Made by a program: the position numbers and the translations under genes. DNA of 64,000 nucleotides from assembly GCA_946807835.1 (NCBI GenBank), contig OX327704.1:124001-188000 (forward strand). Direction: 5' to 3'. Source of the DNA: Ailanthus altissimus. Taxonomy: Eukaryota > Streptophyta > Magnoliopsida > Sapindales > Simaroubaceae. Below are positions 49,291-61,641 of this stretch, piece after piece. The notes beneath the pieces were generated by a model, which worked only from the letters and a program-made list of their open reading frames with translations, had not been told where the DNA came from and ran no database searches. Within the stretch, counting starts at the first letter, position 1; each line of letters opens with the position of its first letter.

Positions 49291-51840
49291 GAATATTGTC
49301 TTTCCCTCTCTGTCCCCTCTATGCTTTTTCATTGTTAGCTTGCCTTTCTATGTGTGTATCCTTCAAAGATGGTTGAATTTTGGTAAAAGCTTGATAATTG
49401 GTTTGACCAACTACTATTGTCCCTGTAGCATTTAACAAAGAGGCACGTAGAAAGGCATTAGTTAAGATGATCATTGTTGATAGGCTGCCTTATAATTTGG
49501 GTTGAGGGGGCGGGGGATGATTTTAAAGAGTTTTATAGAGTTGTTTGTCCAAAATTTGATATTCCATCTAGAAGAACAAGAGTTAGAGATATATGGTGAT
49601 CACAACCTATTTTATTGATAATGATTGTGTTCTTCAAAAAAGAATATTAAGTTTTGGTTTAGTACCAAACCTTAAGGGAGACAATTGGTATACTCATTGA
49701 GTCTTGTTTGCACGATTGTGGTGTTGAGAAATTATTCACAATGACAATTAATAATGCTAATGCAAATTATATAGCAATCAATTATATGAAAAGAAAGTTA
49801 AGACATTGAAAAGATGATGGGTTGGTGTTAAATGGTGAGTATTTGCATGTGAGATGTTGTACCCATATTCTTAATTTGATTTTAGCGAAAGGTTGAAAGA
49901 AGTGGATGAAAATTTACTTAGTATTTGCAATGCTATGAAATACATTAGATCATTCATTTTTTTTATTAGCAAAATTCAAATTGTGCGAAAAGAGAAAAAA
50001 TTTCTTATAAGAGTCTTGTAGTATTGGACGTACCTACTAAGTGGAATTCAACATACTTAATGTTGAAAAGAGTGTTAAAATTCTAAAAAGCATTTGAAAG
50101 AATGGAGGATGATGATAACCTTAATTCGACTTATGGGAAGACTCGGGTTAAGCCACCCACTTTTAAGGGATGGGTGAAAGCTAGGATATTTATAAAATTT
50201 TTAAAGATATTTTATGATGTAACACTTAAGTTCAGTGTTTCTTCTAGTGTAACTTCACATATTTATTTTAATGAGATGTAGAAGATTCAAACACACTTGA
50301 AAAGACCTAGTGTCAATAAAGATCCTTTATTGGGTGTGATGACAACTAATATAAAGATAAAGTTTGACTAATATTGGGGTGCTTTGCATAACATAAAGCA
50401 ATTGTTACTAATTGCAGTTGTTTTAGATCTGCGTTGCAATTTGAAGTATGTGGTTTATTACTTTAATGCTTTTTATGATCTTAACCATGTTGATACCGTA
50501 CAAAATGAGATTAATGCATTATAGTATAAGTTGTACTAATCTTATGTTTCATGGAATAGTGGTAATGGTTTGAGTTGTGGATTTGTTGGCACTTCTCGAC
50601 TTGATGATCATTTGACCTCTATTTTAAAAGAGGATGATGAGGAGCTTTTTGACATTTTTTCTTGTGATCCTTTTTTGGAATATACAAAGTTTTAAGAATC
50701 AACGATTGTCATTGAAAGAAAACATGAATTTGAAAGATATATGTTAGGTGATACTGACCCTTCAAATAATAGAAATTTTAAGATTTTAAATTGGTAGAAG
50801 TTGAATTATACAAAATACTCTATTTTATCTCATTTCATAAAGGATGTATTGCAATTCCAATCTCTACTGTTACATTTGAGTCAACATTAGTACTGAAAGC
50901 GTATTCTTAATACTTTTAAGGAGTTCTTTAAGTTCCAAATCTTTTGAGGCATTGATTTGTGCACAAAATTGGATACGTTCTTCTTTACTTAAAAAAATGT
51001 TATATAAGAGAGCATGTGTTGAGGAAATTGAATTTTATGAAACTGTTGATTTAGGTATCAAAATTGTTACTTATTTTATTTATAGTTTATTATGTAAATT
51101 TTTATTATTACATCTATTTTCTTATATAATGTAGAATTTGTAAAACCAACAACACTAACAAATGAGCATATAGACCTTGAATGATGATTGATTTGGTTAC
51201 TAGTTAGTACTTAATATTATTTCATATGTTATAATATAAATATAAGAGATAATTTAAATTGTTTACATATTATTCTTTTTCTTTTATTGTATGGATTGTA
51301 TTGTGACTTTGAAAGATGGAGCATGATAGATTCAACTAATGAACTTTGCGCTTGAGAACACTTTTGTTTATTTCTCTTAATCCTTTTATATTTTAAGTTG
51401 CATTTTTTTTTAATTTTTGTAGTTTTTTAAATTATTATTTATGGCTTTGTAATTAATTTGGTGTAATGCCTTATAAAGTTAATATTTAATTTAGGTATTA
51501 TTTTTTTTACTTTTTGCATTAATGTATCCACGAGGATTAATAGATTAAAGAATTTTATTATTTGATTTAATAAGTGTGCTTTAGCTATTACAAAATTACC
51601 CTAAATATATATAAATGTGCAAATTAAAATGAACTTAAATAAAGAATCATGTAAGTCAAAAACTGCAATCCATCAATTTTAAAAGCCTAACCGACAAAAT
51701 TAAAGATTGAATTGAACCGAATTAAACCGATTTAGTTCTAGTCCATTCTTTTATCTGATTCAGTTTACATTTTAGGACAATTGATTTTGTTCGGTCTAGT
51801 TTAATTTTAGAAAAAATCGAAAGAAACCGTGCCAGGCCTA
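48810..51840 (+). mobile_element. hAT transposon, right copy (deleted derivative)
   Basis: Plus-strand counterpart of the left hAT. It ends with GTGCCAGGCCTA (terminal TAGGCCTGGCAC in reverse), a typical hAT terminus. Transposase traces: GTAGAAAGGCATTAGTTAAG (the KALVKMIIID block) near 49445-49475, the YWGALHNIKQLLLIAVVLD-like core near 50370-50430, and ALICAQNWIRSSLL with downstream YKRACVEEIEFYE at 50952-51050. Compared with the left copy it lacks about 700 bp carrying the BED finger (junction near 49430), and it has several stops. It contains none of the three later insertions of the left copy. Confidence 0.83.
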
Positions 51841-52331
51841 ATTTTAGGGTTAGGGATAATTGTTAAATACTGATATTCCCCCCGCAACTATTCTCATTGT
51901 CAGTTTGTTTTGAAATGAAACCAATAAAACTGCGCCCCATGTAGTATTGTGAAATAAAATATCAAAAGGACAATTTTAATCTTTTGTTCAGTGGTTTTCA
52001 ATTTCTTAACACCGAACTAAACTGAATTGTAAATTTTGGGGGCCAATAAGAAATTTGCTGTACAAACATTTTAAAAATTAGTTGTTGTGCTTTCAAAGTT
52101 AAGTAGAAGCACAACAAAGCAACAATGCCAAACGAGGCTTTAAATTAGTTTCTGCCACATTTTCCTTGATGATAAGAAAAATGCGATTCTTATTGTTACT
52201 AGATTATGTCTTTTAGTGAGATTGAAGGCTTGCAAAATTAAAATTAGTAAATGAGGGACTTCATTGACCATATAGTGAATGATTCTCATGTTGTGGTTGT
52301 GGTATTGTTTTACAATAGTTTGTCTTTGTAG

Positions 52332-52520
52332 GTCGAGAACGGAAAGGCTCAAGCTGCTAATTTTCCTTTTTGCACCATAGAGCCAAATGTAGGCACTGTT
52401 GCGGTTCCAAATCTGCGACTCCGTGTGCTTTCTGATCTCAGCAAATCTCAACGGGCTGTCCCAGCATCCATTGAGTTTGTTGACATTGCTGGGCTTGTAA
52501 AGGGTGCAAGTCAAGGCGAG
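52332..52520 (+). pseudogene. YchF exon 2
   Basis: 63 codons, acceptor TTTGTAG and donor GTACTG. Begins [20 protein letters not shown] and ends with the Walker B/G3 region [15 protein letters not shown]. It joins exon 1 in phase 0 (FNAV then VENG) and shows no stop, so the core nucleotide-binding part is the best preserved. Confidence 0.92.
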
Positions 52521-52658
52521 GTACTGCTGCTTTAATTCTTTCACCAGTTTCAGTTCATTAATTTCTTCTTACATTCATATCCGACGTTTTTTTTGGTTCC
52601 TTAGCAATGGGGCTGTCATGTATTAACACAATTCTTTTCCCAACTTTTTTTGTTTCAG

Positions 52659-52712
52659 GGTTTGAGTAATAAATTCTTATCGCATATTTGTGAGGTGAAC
52701 TCCATTCTTCAT
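52659..52712 (+). pseudogene. YchF exon 3
   Basis: 18 codons, GLSNKFLSHICEVNSILH, after acceptor TGTTTCAG and before a GTTTGT donor. The family usually has HIREV here; the Arg-to-Cys change fits CGT to TGT. Confidence 0.88.
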
Positions 52713-54508
52713 GTTTGTCTGTCTTCATTCTCATTGATGGTCTTGGATGGCTATTTTCATCTTGGTAACCCTCAGCAACTGCTCATTTTGAAAATATCTT
52801 TTATTATGTTTTTTGATATTGGTAATCACTTTGTTCAAAATGAGTGCTTGTAAATTAGAAATTTAGTAAACATTGTTCAATCTGTGAGCACATATTTCTA
52901 GATATTTCCTTAACAGCTTTGTTGATCTTTTGATGGAAACAACAGATTGCTTTATTAAAGATCTTTCCTGGTTTTAGTCATTTGTTTATGTATTTTATCC
53001 TAGTCTTCATTTCTGTATGAAATTATATCAATTTTAGATTTGCATGTAGTTTCTTTATCTGACTGAGTTGGTTGGATTGCTGTAGCCTCACTAAGAGCCC
53101 ATTTTGCAAAGTGATATGTTTGAGTAGCCGATGTTTAACAAAAATCATAGCGGAACATCCTTAATTTTTTTTTCTTTTCTGTTCAACTTGGATTTTAGTA
53201 TCCTTGTACATTTTTTTATGGTATTGTTTCTACTCTAAACTTGATCTTCTTTTAGCAATTAGGAATATTTGGGCATCCAAAATAAATAAATAAATAATAG
53301 CATTCTTGTGTTGGAATATTTTGTACCAAGCAGGTTCTAATGTTAGGAAGCTATGATAGGACATAATAGGTTGGATGAATACTGATTAGTACATTGAAGT
53401 CAAATTAGCAGGTTTCTTGTTAGGTTTGAACTATAATATTACCCTTCCAACAGCTGTTGAGGAGTTTTTGCATTTGCAAATGCATTTTTTTGCCTTTCAA
53501 AATCCATGTCAGTTTATTTACCTGTTATAGGTCAATCATTTTCTGTTGTTTGTTTGTTAGAGATGATTATACTTAGTTTGTTCCTAGTTTTAAGATTTAA
53601 ACAGATATATGTCAGGTGCCTTTGCCCTAGATCGAGTAATGGGACGAGCGGCTTCAGGACTTCCTTTGAATTCAGCCCGAGAAGGGGATTTGTTCGGGTT
53701 TTTTCTACCTCTCCCTATTTTGCCAACCTGTAATAACAACAATGAGAGCTCAGTTGAAGGAGAGAGCTCACTTATCTCACACTTTGTAACAAAATTCTTG
53801 CTTGCTTCTCATTGATTTGATCAAGTCTTTAAATACATATCAAGCAATAACAAATCTCTACTAATGAGGGGATAATATCAAAATATAATCCTAAAATAAT
53901 AATAATCCTAAGTTGAGATGATAATCATATCCTAACTTTGTTGATAACTGTTCTTTAAGTAGGATATATGACATCATCTTATTTATCTTGCAGTAAATAA
54001 AAACAACTAGAAATAACTGGAACATATCACTTCGAAAGGCGATTACTTCTTGAACTTGCCGTGGGTGAATCTTTTAAACATCTTCTGAAATGGCACCATG
54101 TTCTGAGTCTTATATTTCTTGCTGTCGTGAGCCTTGTGTGCCTTGTTGTCTTGTATCTTCATGTCAATATATCTCCATGTTCTCAAATTAAAGTCAATTC
54201 AAACCTCTGGCTGCATTCAGTGTGCATATATACTTTCAAAGTTTTCTATATAGAAGTTTTAGACTCGCCCCTGTAGTTAGTCTTCCATTAATAAAAAAAG
54301 GTCATATTAGTTCATGAATGATCACCTTTTGTTCTCCATTTCTTATTTGTTTTCAATCTCTTTAGTTAATCATATAATAACCAATCTTAAAATATTTCAT
54401 CCATCCGGGCATAATCTTGTCTTCTATACCTGCATAATTCTTTTAGGCAAAAGTAATGCTATCAGTTACTCATTTACAAAATATGTTATCATCATTATTT
54501 TTTTTCAG

Positions 54509-54619
54509 GTTGTGCAATGTTTTGAAGACAATGACACTGTTCATATGAATGGCAAAGTTGATCCTAAGTCTGATGCTGATGTTATCAACTTAGAGCTTGT
54601 TTTCTCAGATTTGGACTAG
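54509..54619 (+). pseudogene. YchF exon 4 with nonsense codon
   Basis: 37 codons after acceptor TTTTTCAG: VVQCFEDNDTVHMNGKV through ELVFSDLD, then TAG at 54617-54619 immediately before the GT donor at 54620. The family has Gln (CAG) at this codon, so this looks like a C-to-T nonsense change. Confidence 0.9.
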
Positions 54620-54835
54620 GTATGTTAACCGGAGCTTATTGTACACAGTTGTAGTTTCTTTGCTACGTTGGGGCATTCACATTCAATGCATCTTGATCAT
54701 CCCGTTGCCTTTTCTTTTATTCCTGCTATTATTTTACTTTGAGGTGTTTTTAACAGAACTTAAAACTAATATTTAGTATGCCTTACAAGCTTGTTTAACA
54801 TTTTGGGCATAACATCTATAGCTACATCTATATAT

Positions 54836-55076
54836 ATGAGAATTCTTGGGTGCGAATATTTGCATTTTTTAAAATTCGGACCATGAACTCTATATAGAGA
54901 GAGTTGCTAAAAGACAAAATTTTGTTAATTCGAGTGCATTTGATTATGCAAATCTCTACTTCCTATACTGAGAGTTGAGCAAAGTTTTGTCTTTTAGCAA
55001 ATCTCTATACAAAAGTTGCTAGTCTAGATTTTAACAAAATGCGGATGTTTGCATGGGAGAAGGACTAGATGTACAT
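54836..55076. mobile_element. MITE-like element in a YchF intron
   Basis: About 240 bp. Outer arms GAGAATTCTTGGGTGCGAATATTTGCATTTT... and ...AAAATGCGGATGTTTGCATGGGAGAAGG are inverted repeats. An inner pair, GTTGCTAAAAGACAAAATTTTG and CAAAGTTTTGTCTTTTAGCAAAT, extends the fold-back. No coding content. Confidence 0.75.
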
Positions 55077-55300
55077 ATAGATATAATACACTGAGTTCTA
55101 GTTGTTGGTTAGGTAACTTTTTCTTTGTGATCCCTGAAAATGAATAAATGAGAATGGCAACTTTCACTTTAAATTTTTTGTAGTTATCGGTAATTGTTTA
55201 ACTCAAGACTCAGTTGATCTGAGCCTCATAAATCTTATATGTAAACCAATAATATTCATACAAAGTTGAAAATGCTTTTGTAGATTGCGTATCTTTAGTT

Positions 55301-55436
55301 ATGCAAACTAAGCTGTGTGTGCAAAGTTCATGCAGACTAAGTTGCATGTATAAAGTTTGTGCAATCTAAGTTGCATATGTAAAGTTTGTGCAAACTAAGT
55401 TGCATATGTAAAGTTCATGCAAACTAAGTTGGATGA
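55301..55436 (+). repeat. 29-bp tandem repeat, ~4.5 units
   Basis: Units of the form TGCAAACTAAGTTGCATATG + TAAAGTTCA, repeated head to tail with one to four changes per unit (first unit 31 bp), ending at a partial unit CTAAGTTGGATGAAC. Lies in the intron before YchF exon 5. Confidence 0.88.
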
Positions 55437-55664
55437 ACAGTCAAGGAGGGAAACATATCTATTGGCGCACCTTCATGGATAACTGCTGACATTATTTAAC
55501 AATTTTCTGAGATCTTTTAAGTTCAAAAGTTATTTTCTTTTGCAACTGTGTAAAGCTGTTGAATTAGTTTCTCTTTGAAATTCATCATTGATAACCTTTT
55601 TTCGACATCTGGTTTGATGTGAAAAGCTGATAGAGCTAAATTGTGTCTCTTACAAGAAATGCAG

Positions 55665-56040
55665 ATAGAGAAGAGAATGGAAAAGCTCAAAAAAGGGAAG
55701 GCAAAAGATTCACAATCTAAACTTAAGGTCAATTGTCTATTTACTTCAAACCTTTTAAATTTATCTTTTGATACCTTTTAAGTAGCCATTTATCCTTTAC
55801 TGCATTGTTGAACCTAGAGTTAGGTTGGTCATCTTTGAATTTACATTTGCAACATTCTTTACTTTAGGAGGAAGCAGAAAAGGTGGCATTGGAAAGAATT
55901 CGGCAAGCACTTATAGATGGAAAACCTGCAAGATCTGTCACTTTAACTGATCTGGAAAAGGATGCTATAAAGCATCTCTGCTTGCTTACAATGAAACCCA
56001 TTATATATGTGGCAAATGTTGCAGAGTCTGATCCTGGAAG
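55665..56040 (+). pseudogene. YchF exons 5 and 6
   Basis: Exon 5 (55665-55727) encodes the Lys-rich helix IEKRMEKLKKGKAKDSQSKL. Exon 6 starts at 55868 after TACTTTAG with EEAEKVALERIRQALIDGKP and includes KHLCLLTMKPIIYVANVAES, whose NVAE motif determines ATP over GTP. Family similarity stops after ESD: the following residues (PGSNNWTLTS...) leave the family and reach a stop at 56102, and no donor consistent with the family is visible. The next ~90 family residues are absent. Confidence 0.87.
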
Positions 56041-56233
56041 TAATAATTGGACCTTGACTTCTTCCACCAGTTACCAAAATTGTTGTATTTTAGCTGCAAA
56101 TTAGGAATTCAGCGACTGGTCAGCTAGAATTTGTTTGGTGAACTGGAGGAGAGAAAAAACTTATAATGATGGACTTGATTAATGATGTTTAATTAAGATC
56201 TTCTTTTTTCTGAATTTTACTCTGCTGATTCAG

Positions 56234-57636
56234 GAATGACAGCGCCACAGGCTGCTGGAGTTATTCACTCTGACTTTGAGAAAGGTTTCATTTGAGCTGA
56301 GACCGTAAGCATTTTATCTCGACGTTTTAACCTGTTGTTCTGGTCGTTAATTATCCTTCCAAGTAATTGTTCTTATCTTTGTTTTTGAGCATGAAATGGC
56401 TGTTGTGCATACATGTCTAATTGAGGCACATGCAAAACCCACTAATTTAATGACATCTTGAGGGTGACACTGCTGGTCAAGTAGTTTTTTTTGGTCATTG
56501 CTACTTCTACATTTATCTGCAAACCAATTTTGATAGGATGTATTACCAACCTAAAAAACATGTGATGGGCTAGCACATTATTAAAGCAATTGACTGTTAT
56601 TATAAGAAAGCCTTTCTTAGCTGCGATATATCTTAGCTGTGCACTTTAAGCCCTTTCAAAGGCCCATATTTCTTTTAGTTTATATCACAGTAATAAAAGG
56701 CATAACAAGTGTTGGTTAAAATGTTGAAATAAAACTGAATTTTGGAATTGTTGGTGGCTTTCTTTTATTTGTTGGAGTATCTTACAAACCATATACTGAA
56801 CTTGATAGTTTTGTCAGTACCTGTTTATTGGAATAATATATTATTTTGTTTTATCCGGTAGCTTATGATGATTTTTACTGCTGGTTCTCTGGCAGCAGCA
56901 AGGGAGAAAGGACTTATAAGTTGGTTGCTTTACTATCATCAATTGTTGTTTATTAATATTTACACCAGAACTCATACATGTTGATTAGTTCAGCTTCTTG
57001 TGGAAGATCATATATATGTAGCAAAGGTTATCTCTTCAAGAAGGGTCTATATTTGAATCATTTCATTAACAAAGGCTGTGGATACTCTTTGATAAGCATT
57101 TGATATTGTTAATTATCTAAACTAAATTGATTTAGAAATGTGATGGCTATTCTTGAATGGGTCAGTATTATTCAACAGATTGTGAATCTTAAGGACAACA
57201 CGTTTTACCAAAAGGTAGGTATGCAGCAATATTACATTTGACCTGTTGGATGAGGCGTACCTCCTGTCCTTATAGTGCTGTTCTCCTATGTGGGTTTGTA
57301 ACTCCGGGTTGAATAGCCACTAGTATTTACTTAATTGCAAAAATGTGATAGTGGGTAAAAACCAGACATTTTGTGGAAGGCGTAAGTGCCATGGACCTGA
57401 GATCGTATTAGACATTCAACGCCATGAAGGGGGAACAGTTCCTGTGCAGTGTCATCCACCCTTCTCTTTCACTCTCTCCTTCTCTTTGTATATTTGTCAT
57501 ACAGATGTAGAACTTGTTTCATTTCTCCAGGAAGATTGATTTATAAAAGTTATTTTGGTTTTTGCAGTTGAGATTCGAGGGTAAAGATTACATTGTACAA
57601 GAAGGAGATGTGATGCTATTTCGTTTTAACGTTTAA
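56234..57636 (+). pseudogene. YchF 3' exons (TGS-domain relic)
   Basis: Exon 56234-56304 encodes GMTAPQAAGVIHSDFEKGFI then TGA where the family has Arg, then AET and a GT donor. Relic 56858-56915 encodes AYDDF...AGSLAAAREKGL but lacks an acceptor AG (CCGGTA) and changes frame after the DDF. The last exon 57568-57636 encodes LRFEGKDYIVQEGDVMLFRF and NV, with stop TAA at 57634-57636. These are the end of the ubiquitin-like TGS/YchF C-terminal domain. Confidence 0.9.
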
Positions 57637-59919
57637 TAGCAATCTCAATCAAACTGAGTATACCTTTATGTTCTATAACCAATCAAGCCTGTAAACAACT
57701 GGGGAGACAGCTCGATGGTACAATAGTTATTCGAAATTCCTCCGCCCGAGATCAATCTCTAATGGGATGAAAAAGCTACATTGCAATATGGTTCGCATGG
57801 TGAAGTATTCTTTCATTTCTATTTTGACAAAATTTCAAATTCTGCTTATTGAGTAAACAGCTCAAAATTTCATGAACTTATCAGTTGTATAATCATGCAA
57901 CCAACATTTTTTAGGAAGAAAAACAAAAAGAAATCATAACATAGTTATTGTGAGAAGTTAAATAAAAAATATTTCTTGATTCATTCCCTATGTGAAATTT
58001 ATGAGCAGGTTGTTCATGCGTGCAATAAGTATGAAATTTGAAAAAGCAGGTAAGAACCCTACTATTACCGAAATAATTTATAGAAACAATTGGTTCAAAC
58101 TGAAATGTAGTGAATGCATGCAGGGACAAGCAGCAAATTAGGTAGCCAAATTTGTACAAATTTAAGATCATATGTCTCTGTCTATAAACTGAAAGCATTA
58201 TTTGTTTTTTATTTTGCCTAATCATCATGGGAGATGGGTCATATCTTAATCTTATGCCCTAGATTTATAATCTTCATTGATGTGATGGTGATGATGCTTT
58301 AGCTTCTAAGCAACTGAAAATCCCAGCTGTTTTCACTTAAAAGCTAAGCTGAAAACTCGAACTAGTTGCTTATTTGTAAGTAGTATCCCAAACATGTGAT
58401 ATGAATGTGTGGGACCCTAGATTCAGGCTTTCCATGCATCAATCTTTTTCCTTGGAAATGATTCATTTTGTAGTCCCATGGATCATGATCCTTATTTCTC
58501 AATCAAGTCCAAATTTTGAGAAATATATTTATCCAGTAAATTCTCAATCATTTGATTATGTACCCATTTAACCTGAAATTAGGATGGTGAATGAATGGTG
58601 CTAATCTTGTTCCAAAATTTTGGTTGTTGGGTTTATGCCAAAAGACTTCCAACATAATCAAGAATTGAACAGAGCAATTGATGTTGCATTAGAAGATTGT
58701 TTTATAATTACTTTATTTTGACCTATCAAAATCTTTTGCAAACACCGAAAGTAGATCTCTGCTTATGTGCAGAAGTAGTATGAGTTTGAAATATGAAAAA
58801 TGACTAGTTAATTTCATTAAAGGCAGCCCTTTGACGGTAGTTCAGATAATCCTGAATGAGTTTTACAATTTTCAAACAATGAAGAATTGAAATGGGCCAA
58901 CAACTTCGTATTAGTATTCAACACCATTTACTCGATTAGTTAGTACTCAACACTATTTACTTGAAGATGTTAAATTTAAGTCCTTTTATTTTGCACGAGA
59001 GTAGATTATTAAATAGAGAATTAATGAATTCTTTATAATTGGAATAAATTAGTCCCTTCTTATAAGAATGTAGACTCTAATTATAATCCACGGATGTAAT
59101 GTATAATTAATTTTTTTTAAAAACAAAAAGAATTGATGGATTCAATTTATATATTTTAATCAAATTTTGACTGTAGCCCAAGGTGTTTTTCGAGTGGCCG
59201 TCAAGATGCATTGCACCGTGACCACTCAATTTTGAATAAAAATAAAGGTGAAAAGGTTAATAATTTAGGAATATTTAATTTCCATCAAACTCTTTAAAAA
59301 AAATCAAATTTTAACTACCTGAAATTTTACTTTGAATTCCATTAGTCGGAGAAATGAAACTACACATTCTCATTCATCGTATGATATACTTTGTTTTCAA
59401 ATCCTTTATTATATATTCCACCTTTTTTATTGTTAGAAATGTCATATATTTTATTTTATATTTTAATTTATTTATAATATAGAATTTTGAATATAAAATA
59501 AAAAAATTCAAAATGTGTACAAAATAATAAGAGGATGTAACTTACAAATGTAAACTAAAAGAATAAGAGCTCTAAAGAGGAAGTAAAGTTTTTTTTTATT
59601 AAAATTACATAATGTTATTCACCAAATTTCACATGCACAAATTTGGCAAGTTGCATGATTTGACTGTCTTGAGAAAAAAGAAACCCAAAAAAAAAAAAAA
59701 AGGAAGAAAGACAAAAATAACTGAAAAATTCTGGGGATGATAAAATAGTAAACAACAAAAAATGTTGATGTTGCTGAGCTTGTTTCAAGGTATTTTACTA
59801 AATTTAGTTAAAAGTCGTGATATTGACACTATTCAGGAATCATCATACACAAACAAAGTAAATCTGTTGGCTGCCCTTAGAATACTAGAGATAAAATTAT
59901 ATATATAGTTTAGAATTTA

Positions 59920-60110
59920 TTGTACCATATTTTTTACATAATATTTTATATAATTTTTAAATCTTAAATTAATATATATTTAATTGTTCAGATGTAATTA
60001 AATATGTGTAAATAATATATTACAATTAATACATATTTAAAATTTAATCTGAATCATTAAATATATATTAATTTAATAGTCTAAAATTTATGTAAAATGA
60101 TGCACACATA
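59920..60110. mobile_element. Small AT-rich MITE-like fold-back
   Basis: TTTTTTACATAATATTTTAT... and its inverse ...AATTTATGTAAAATGATGC enclose inner inverted blocks ATTAATATATATTTAATTGT and its mirror near 60055-60075. About 190 bp, strongly self-complementary. The AT-richness makes this less certain. Confidence 0.55.
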
Positions 60111-61592
60111 TGTTTTGGTCCTTGATGATTCAATATTTACAATTATATTATCATTCAAAATAATTTTAAGAGTAGTAATTTTAATGATTTGTGGCAAACA
60201 ACTATATATATGAGATTAAAATGATTCAGCAAGCAATACATCAAGGTTAATGTCTTTATTTTGATTTTTTTGCAATATGTGATTTTAAAATTGAATTTAT
60301 GTTTACATAAGAGGATTAGTTAAATTAAATTTTTATTGTATTTGTGTTAATAACTTAAGTAAAGGGTTGACAGTAAATTTTATTTTTACTCTTCTGAAAG
60401 TTGTGAATTCAAAAACTCCCTTCCCTAGTTAAAAAAAAAAAGGCTAATGATCAATAAATAACAGAGATTGAGTTTTTATAAGGGAATCTGTTTTCTTAAC
60501 ATAAAACTCATCGGTCCATTAATGTAGAAATTAATGAAGACATTTACTTTTCACAAATTGCACTTTAAATCTAATAAAACTTAAGAGATTGTAATTCATT
60601 TATTAAACTTCATTAATGCAATATATCATGAGAATTATTATTGTTATATTTTATCACGTGTTTAAGTGCTCGTTAGAACAAAATTCTCTTTTTTTATATA
60701 ATAAAATAAAAGAAAAAAAAATTAATAAAGGATATTATTCACATTATAATGAGCGAATGATTGTATAATATTATTTAATTAATCTATAACTTCATCACTA
60801 TTAAGAATGCATTCCAAAATTGTACTACATCTCTTAATAATTATGAAAGAAGATTTATTTTATATTGGTTCTCAAAGTGTGCCATAATAAATCTTATTTT
60901 AATTGCTCTTGATAATTTTATAATTGTAAATATTAATAAATATTAACGTAGTATTCAAAAATATTATTTGATTAGTCGATCCTAAAAAAAACCTAAATAA
61001 AGTTTCATCATTTAATGATAAATGACAAATTCACGGAAAAGTTAGTGCACCTACACGTCTTCGTTGATATTGTTTTTAAAAAAATTATTATGATATAATA
61101 ATGAAATTTTATTAACATAAATTGAGAAAATTCAGTGGTTAAAATCCTTTACACCCATATTTTGTTTGTGGGTTAGAATTATCATTCTCCCGCCGGTGGC
61201 CACGAACCTAAATCGTATTCACAGTCAGTTGAGAGCTACACTCAAAAAAATTATTTAAGAAAATATATACATAATTAGATCAAATATAAAGATAATAAGC
61301 ACAAGTTGTGTATTTATTCCTAATGATAGAGAGAAAATATTTGGGGGACTACATGTAACCTTCAAGAAATTTTATCAGAATCAATCTTGATTATTAAGTA
61401 GAATGATAATAAACATAGTTCGAGTCTACAATTAATGAGGAAGAAATATATTTTCAGCAAGAAGTGGTGGTTATCTAATAAATTCAGTGAAATTTTTAGT
61501 GTAACAAATATAAATTTTCTACATATGATGGGTATTAATTATCCTTAGTTGAATGATGATATAATATTCTCTTTGTTACAAAGCAAATCAAC

Positions 61593-61641
61593 ATCATCAT
61601 CTTCATCTTCATCTTCATCTTCATCTTCATCTTCATCTTCA
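61593..61641. repeat. (ATCTTC)n microsatellite
   Basis: About seven perfect ATCTTC hexamers preceded by CATCATCAT, ending in ATGAAGAAG. Confidence 0.95.

Larger units (their letters stand above)
32125..57636 (+). pseudogene. YchF/Obg-like P-loop ATPase, degenerated copy
   Basis: Exons recovered: 32125/32307-32372, 52332-52520, 52659-52712, 54509-54619, 55665-55727, 55868 to about 56040, 56234-56304, about 56858-56915 and 57568-57636. The family (bacterial YchF, human OLA1, plant organellar relatives) are ribosome-associated ATPases. The sequence retains the P-loop GLPNVGKST, the Walker B-like DIAG, the NVAE motif that replaces NKxD and gives ATP preference, and the C-terminal TGS-domain end EGKDYIVQEGDVMLFRFNV. 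Most intron borders are proper GT...AG. Damage: a leader frameshift, TAG at 54617-54619, TGA within the exon ending 56304, a lost acceptor AG before 56858, a frameshift in that exon, and about 90 codons missing between NVAESD and GMTAPQ. Intron 1 is 20 kb of transposons. Most likely a pseudogene; an intact paralogue probably exists elsewhere. Confidence 0.9.

Noticed and set aside
53506..53815. Extra exon in the YchF intron 3 region
   Set aside because: The frames there (CLCPRSSNGTSGF..., SGAFALDRVMG...) have no similarity to YchF and no matching splice pattern; probably an unidentified repeat.
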